Origin: Hyphococcus formosus
Lineage (GTDB): Bacteria; Pseudomonadota; Alphaproteobacteria; Caulobacterales; Parvularculaceae
Length of the DNA: 64,000 bases
Direction of reading: 5' to 3'
NCBI RefSeq assembly: GCF_046736345.1
Contig: NZ_CP157210.1
Coordinates: 1,116,001 to 1,180,000 of the forward strand
Numbering within the stretch: position 1 is the first letter of the stretch; every line of letters starts with the position of its first letter. The notes beneath the pieces were generated by a model. It ran no database searches. It was not told where the DNA came from and saw only the letters and a list, made by a program, of their open reading frames with translations. The position numbers and the translations under genes are program-made. Below are positions 61,503-64,000 of the stretch, piece by piece.

Positions 61503-62840
61503 TTAGCCGTTAACCGCGCTGGCCGCCGCAAACAGATCACCGATCGCCTTTTCGGGGTTCGCATAAGGGGTCCGGACGAAGCGGCGGATTGTATTGGTAA
61601 AGTCCACATCCCCGGTCCGTTCAGCGACCAGAGCATAAAAAAGGTCCTCGTCATATCCGGCGTTATCACCGGATTTCGCCACAAACGCTTTCCAGAATGC
61701 TGCGGTTGATGTCCCTTCCGCCCGGCTTATGGCCTGCGCGATGACCTGCCCACAGGCATATAATGCACGGTAATCCCCGCGTTTCGCGGCGCTGGCCACA
61801 GGTCCATAATAAAGCCGCGCAGTACATTCCCGCTGGGCGCGTGCTTCGTCTTGGGCAAAAGCGTCACCATCCCACCAGCCGGCTGCGACCAGAACTTCTG
61901 CTGTAATCGCATCAGCCGCTCCTTCGTGGATCCAGCCGGGGACCTTGTCGTTCAGGGGCCGCGCGCTGGTCTGCCAAAGATGCACCGCTTCGTGGAGGGT
62001 CGAATGGGCAAAAATCTCCCGGCCTTTATCCGTGGGATTTTGCCAACCACCGCCCTCCAGCGTGATCTGGATCTGTCCGGGCAAGGCGTCCCCGGCATAG
62101 CTGAGTTGACCGTCATTGCTATCGAGCTTCACGGAAATAAATAGATCCGGCTTTTGAATGGGCTCGGCTTCAAACATCGCGGCCAAAGTTTCGAACCCGA
62201 CGCTGGCAATGTGATTAAATTCGTCAACGATCCATTGCGGCGTATTGGGATCGATGACCGCAATAAATTCGCTCGTCTTAATCGGTTTTTGTGGCCCCAA
62301 ATACAAAAACGCAGGATGCGCATTAGGGCTTTGCCATGAACGCAATTCCGGCGCAGCGCGCCCTAAGCCAACCACAGCGCCATTGTTTGCTGGAAGTACA
62401 TCAAACAAGGTTTTCATTCGCTGCCCGTTCGCCAATTTCGGCCAGAAATGTCCCGTATAAATCAGCTGGCCTTGATCGCCATAAGGCGCAAAGGGCTGAT
62501 AATCTTTGTTCAAACGATTTTCATCGGGCCGAGCATGGATTTCAATCTCGTTAAATTGCCTATTGTCGTCGGGTCGGATTATGCCCTTTTGCGAAATAGA
62601 AAATCCCTCGGTCGCGACCGACCATAATCTCGCGCGATAATTCTCAGGTAGCGTTGAGAGCAACAGCGCGTGTTGCGGCTGCGCGAACCGATAGCGAACG
62701 GACAGCAACCCATCATCCCGCTGCGCGATGGTAACGCGCGCCGATTGGCTCGGCCTGTCCACCGCAACCAAGCCATAGGCCAACCCGCCCAAAAAGAGCG
62801 TGGCAAGAACGCCAAAAATGATAAGGCGATGTCCGCCCAT
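61503..62840 (-). CDS. Membrane-anchored gluzincin-type metallopeptidase, unassigned family
   Basis: 445 residues. An N-terminal membrane helix (about 5-25) precedes a mostly beta N-domain (30-190) and a catalytic domain with H283-E-A-V-H287, then 18 residues, then E306 in WIHEGAAD. HExxH-x18-E is the zinc-binding pattern of M1/M61-type gluzincins. No PDZ domain is visible. The protein is shorter than M61 enzymes, and I do not place it in a named family. It lies between gatC and ruvX on the minus strand. Confidence 0.78.
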   Translation of the reverse strand: MGGHRLIIFGVLATLFLGGLAYGLVAVDRPSQSARVTIAQRDDGLLSVRYRFAQPQHALLLSTLPENYRARLWSVATEGFSISQKGIIRPDDNRQFNEIEIHARPDENRLNKDYQPFAPYGDQGQLIYTGHFWPKLANGQRMKTLFDVLPANNGAVVGLGRAAPELRSWQSPNAHPAFLYLGPQKPIKTSEFIAVIDPNTPQWIVDEFNHIASVGFETLAAMFEAEPIQKPDLFISVKLDSNDGQLSYAGDALPGQIQITLEGGGWQNPTDKGREIFAHSTLHEAVHLWQTSARPLNDKVPGWIHEGAADAITAEVLVAAGWWDGDAFAQDEARAQRECTARLYYGPVASAAKRGDYRALYACGQVIAQAISRAEGTSTAAFWKAFVAKSGDNAGYDEDLFYALVAERTGDVDFTNTIRRFVRTPYANPEKAIGDLFAAASAVNG

Positions 62841-62908
62841 TATGTTTTGCCTTTTTCGACTACAGGCCCTAAGTCGCGCCTTTTAACAAAGGGTGGTACC
62901 ATTCAGCC

Positions 62909-63370
62909 ATGACTGGACAATTAGAACAACAGGCAGATGCCCTTGGCAGCCACGGTGCCCTTTTGGGGCTGGACTTAGGCGATAAGACCATTGGTGTCGC
63001 GGTGTGTGATCCGGCGCGCATGGTGGCAACCCCGGTCGAGACGATTCGGCGGCGGAAATTCACAATTGACGCCACCCGGCTTCAGGAATTAGCCGCTGAG
63101 CGAAATGCGGTTGGTTATATTCTCGGGCTCCCCCTCAATATGGACGGATCAGAGGGCCCGCGGGTCCAATCAACCCGCGCCTTCGCCCGCAATCTTTCAA
63201 ACATCCAGACATTGCCTGTGGCCTTTTGGGACGAGCGCATGTCCACTATGGCGATGGAGCGGGAATTGATCTCGCTCGATACGAGCCGCGCAAAACGCGC
63301 TGAAAAGATCGACGAAATGGCAGCAACCTTTATACTTCAAGGTGCAATTGATCGATTGAGGAGCTTATGA
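62909..63370 (+). CDS. ruvX: Putative pre-16S rRNA nuclease (YqgF/RuvX)
   Basis: 153 residues with the RNase H-like fold: LLGLDLGDKTIGVAVCDP at the start, VGYILGLPLNMDGSEGPRVQ in the middle, WDERMSTMAMERELI and KIDEMAATFILQGAID at the end with the catalytic acids. YqgF processes the 5' end of 16S rRNA; the Holliday-junction name is historical. Its stop overlaps the next start as ATGA. Confidence 0.94.
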   Translation: MTGQLEQQADALGSHGALLGLDLGDKTIGVAVCDPARMVATPVETIRRRKFTIDATRLQELAAERNAVGYILGLPLNMDGSEGPRVQSTRAFARNLSNIQTLPVAFWDERMSTMAMERELISLDTSRAKRAEKIDEMAATFILQGAIDRLRSL

Positions 63371-63741
63371 AACCACAAATCCTCCGCCACATCATTATCG
63401 GGCTATTGCTGATTACCGGCGTATTTCACCTGCTGGTTGCAATGTTCAATGGGGCACCGGGCATGGGCGCAGGGTTAGCGGTTTTCGGATTTATCTATTT
63501 CCTCCTCAGCTTTTATGTCCGCAGGGACATTCACGAGAAAAAAGCCTCAAAGAAAAACAAACATCCAGGCAAAAAAGCGGTTGTCGCCGCGGTTCTTGTT
63601 TGCGCACTGGGCCTGACTTTGGGCGGATATCAATATTTGCAAATCGGCGGTCCGCTTGCTCTACCCATGATGTTCCTGATCGACATCGCGATTATAGTCG
63701 CCGGGATCATGTGGTTGCTGAAAACGCGGCCCAGAACGTGA
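63367..63741 (+). CDS. Small four-helix membrane protein of unknown function
   Basis: 124 residues with hydrophobic segments near 5-28, 32-52, 72-90 and 98-118, and a lysine-rich loop (about 57-70). I do not recognise a family. The ATGA overlap with ruvX and the 39-base gap to pyrB put it in a ruvX-(this)-pyrB unit. Confidence 0.75.
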   Translation: MKPQILRHIIIGLLLITGVFHLLVAMFNGAPGMGAGLAVFGFIYFLLSFYVRRDIHEKKASKKNKHPGKKAVVAAVLVCALGLTLGGYQYLQIGGPLALPMMFLIDIAIIVAGIMWLLKTRPRT

Positions 63742-63780
63742 TTGCCGACTCAACAAACACACACTAATGGTCAGAATTTG

Positions 63781-64000
63781 ATGACAGTAAGTGAACGCCC
63801 TTCCCCGCCTTCCAGCGGATTTTCCGCGCGCCGCCTGATCGCAATTGACGATCTGAGCGATGACGAAATCCATTATATTCTCAATCTGGCCGAATATTAC
63901 GCCGGTTACCTCAAACGCGCGGCACCGCCGCCACGGCGACTGGCCGGCAAAACGCAGATCAATCTCTTCTTCGAAGATTCGACGCGGACCAATCTCTCAT
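63781..64000 (+). CDS. pyrB: Aspartate carbamoyltransferase, N-terminal part (runs off the window)
   Basis: The first 73 residues are in view. After FSARRLIAIDDLSDDEIHYIL comes LAGKTQINLFFEDSTRTNLS, which holds the carbamoyl-phosphate-binding S-T-R-T motif with the FFE strand of ATCases. The enzyme makes carbamoyl aspartate in pyrimidine synthesis. The neighbourhood of ruvX is usual in alphaproteobacteria. The aspartate-binding half is outside the window. Confidence 0.9.
   Translation, partial: MTVSERPSPPSSGFSARRLIAIDDLSDDEIHYILNLAEYYAGYLKRAAPPPRRLAGKTQINLFFEDSTRTNLS

Noticed and set aside
1..64000. CRISPR arrays, tRNA or rRNA genes, insertion sequences, phage or plasmid genes
   Set aside because: No regularly spaced repeats, no cloverleaf or rRNA motifs and no transposase, integrase, capsid or replication proteins are seen.

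Overview
The window is a chromosomal stretch from an alphaproteobacterium, most likely near the Maricaulales/Hyphomonadales/Parvularculales; the family is inferred and not certain. The evidence is a six-gene molybdopterin operon, gatCA, clpS-clpA, ruvX next to pyrB, an eno/ftsB/pdhA neighbourhood, a phasin with PhaR-like operators, a full CtrA-type box (TTAA-N7-TTAAC) and a large TonB-dependent receptor of the Xanthomonas/Caulobacter type. I see no insertion sequence, prophage, integrase, CRISPR array, tRNA or rRNA. This is mostly core chromosome with a few accessory patches.

Layout, left to right. 1-7 kb: the start of phhA, a divergent Lrp regulator, an EF-hand exported protein, a sterol-desaturase-like hydroxylase, ndk and the beta-oxidation pair fadA-fadB. 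7-14 kb: a long PutA for proline catabolism, a LytS/LytTR two-component pair and a TSUP carrier. 14-18 kb: moaA-moaD-moaE-moaB-moaC-moeA. 18-23 kb: glutathione-dependent formaldehyde oxidation (adhC-fghA), purU and an exported amidase. 23-29 kb: threonine degradation (kbl-tdh), an OmpA-domain protein, RidA, a DUF482 acetyltransferase-like protein, a DUF2007 protein and a HIT protein, then a 400-base non-coding stretch with strong hairpins. 29-35 kb: clpS-clpA, a phasin and a DacA-type carboxypeptidase with a SPOR domain. 34-38 kb: a TonB-dependent receptor and beta-propeller phytase behind a Pho box. 38-45 kb: acetyl-CoA synthetase and an exosortase A/EpsI fusion with its amidotransferase and a glycosyltransferase. 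45-50 kb: an acetyltransferase, pdhA, an ftsB-like gene, a second acetyltransferase, eno, a Cys/Arg-rich lipoprotein and rpmF. 50-56 kb: small exported proteins, cysK, two DUF6090-like membrane proteins sharing an almost identical 105-base start, and an M20 peptidase. 56-64 kb: gatB, a hydrolase, a desaturase, gatA-gatC, a gluzincin-type metallopeptidase, ruvX, a small membrane protein and the start of pyrB.

How the genes work together. Fatty-acid, proline, threonine, phenylalanine and acetate catabolism feed acetyl-CoA and C4/C5 intermediates. The phasin shows carbon storage as polyhydroxyalkanoate. The receptor and phytase form a phosphate-scavenging unit whose promoter has the architecture of PhoB-controlled genes. 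adhC, fghA and purU all produce formate from C1 units.

Recurring architecture: tandem genes often join by TAATG (stop and start sharing one base) or abut. Four of seven convergent pairs overlap by exactly four bases, so that one YTAR tetranucleotide holds both stop codons. The best leads for new biology are the structured non-coding locus at 28.6-28.8 kb, the shared N-terminal module of the DUF6090 pair, the non-ATG (ATT) start inferred for fghA, and the promoter architectures at the phasin, phytase and ftsB loci.
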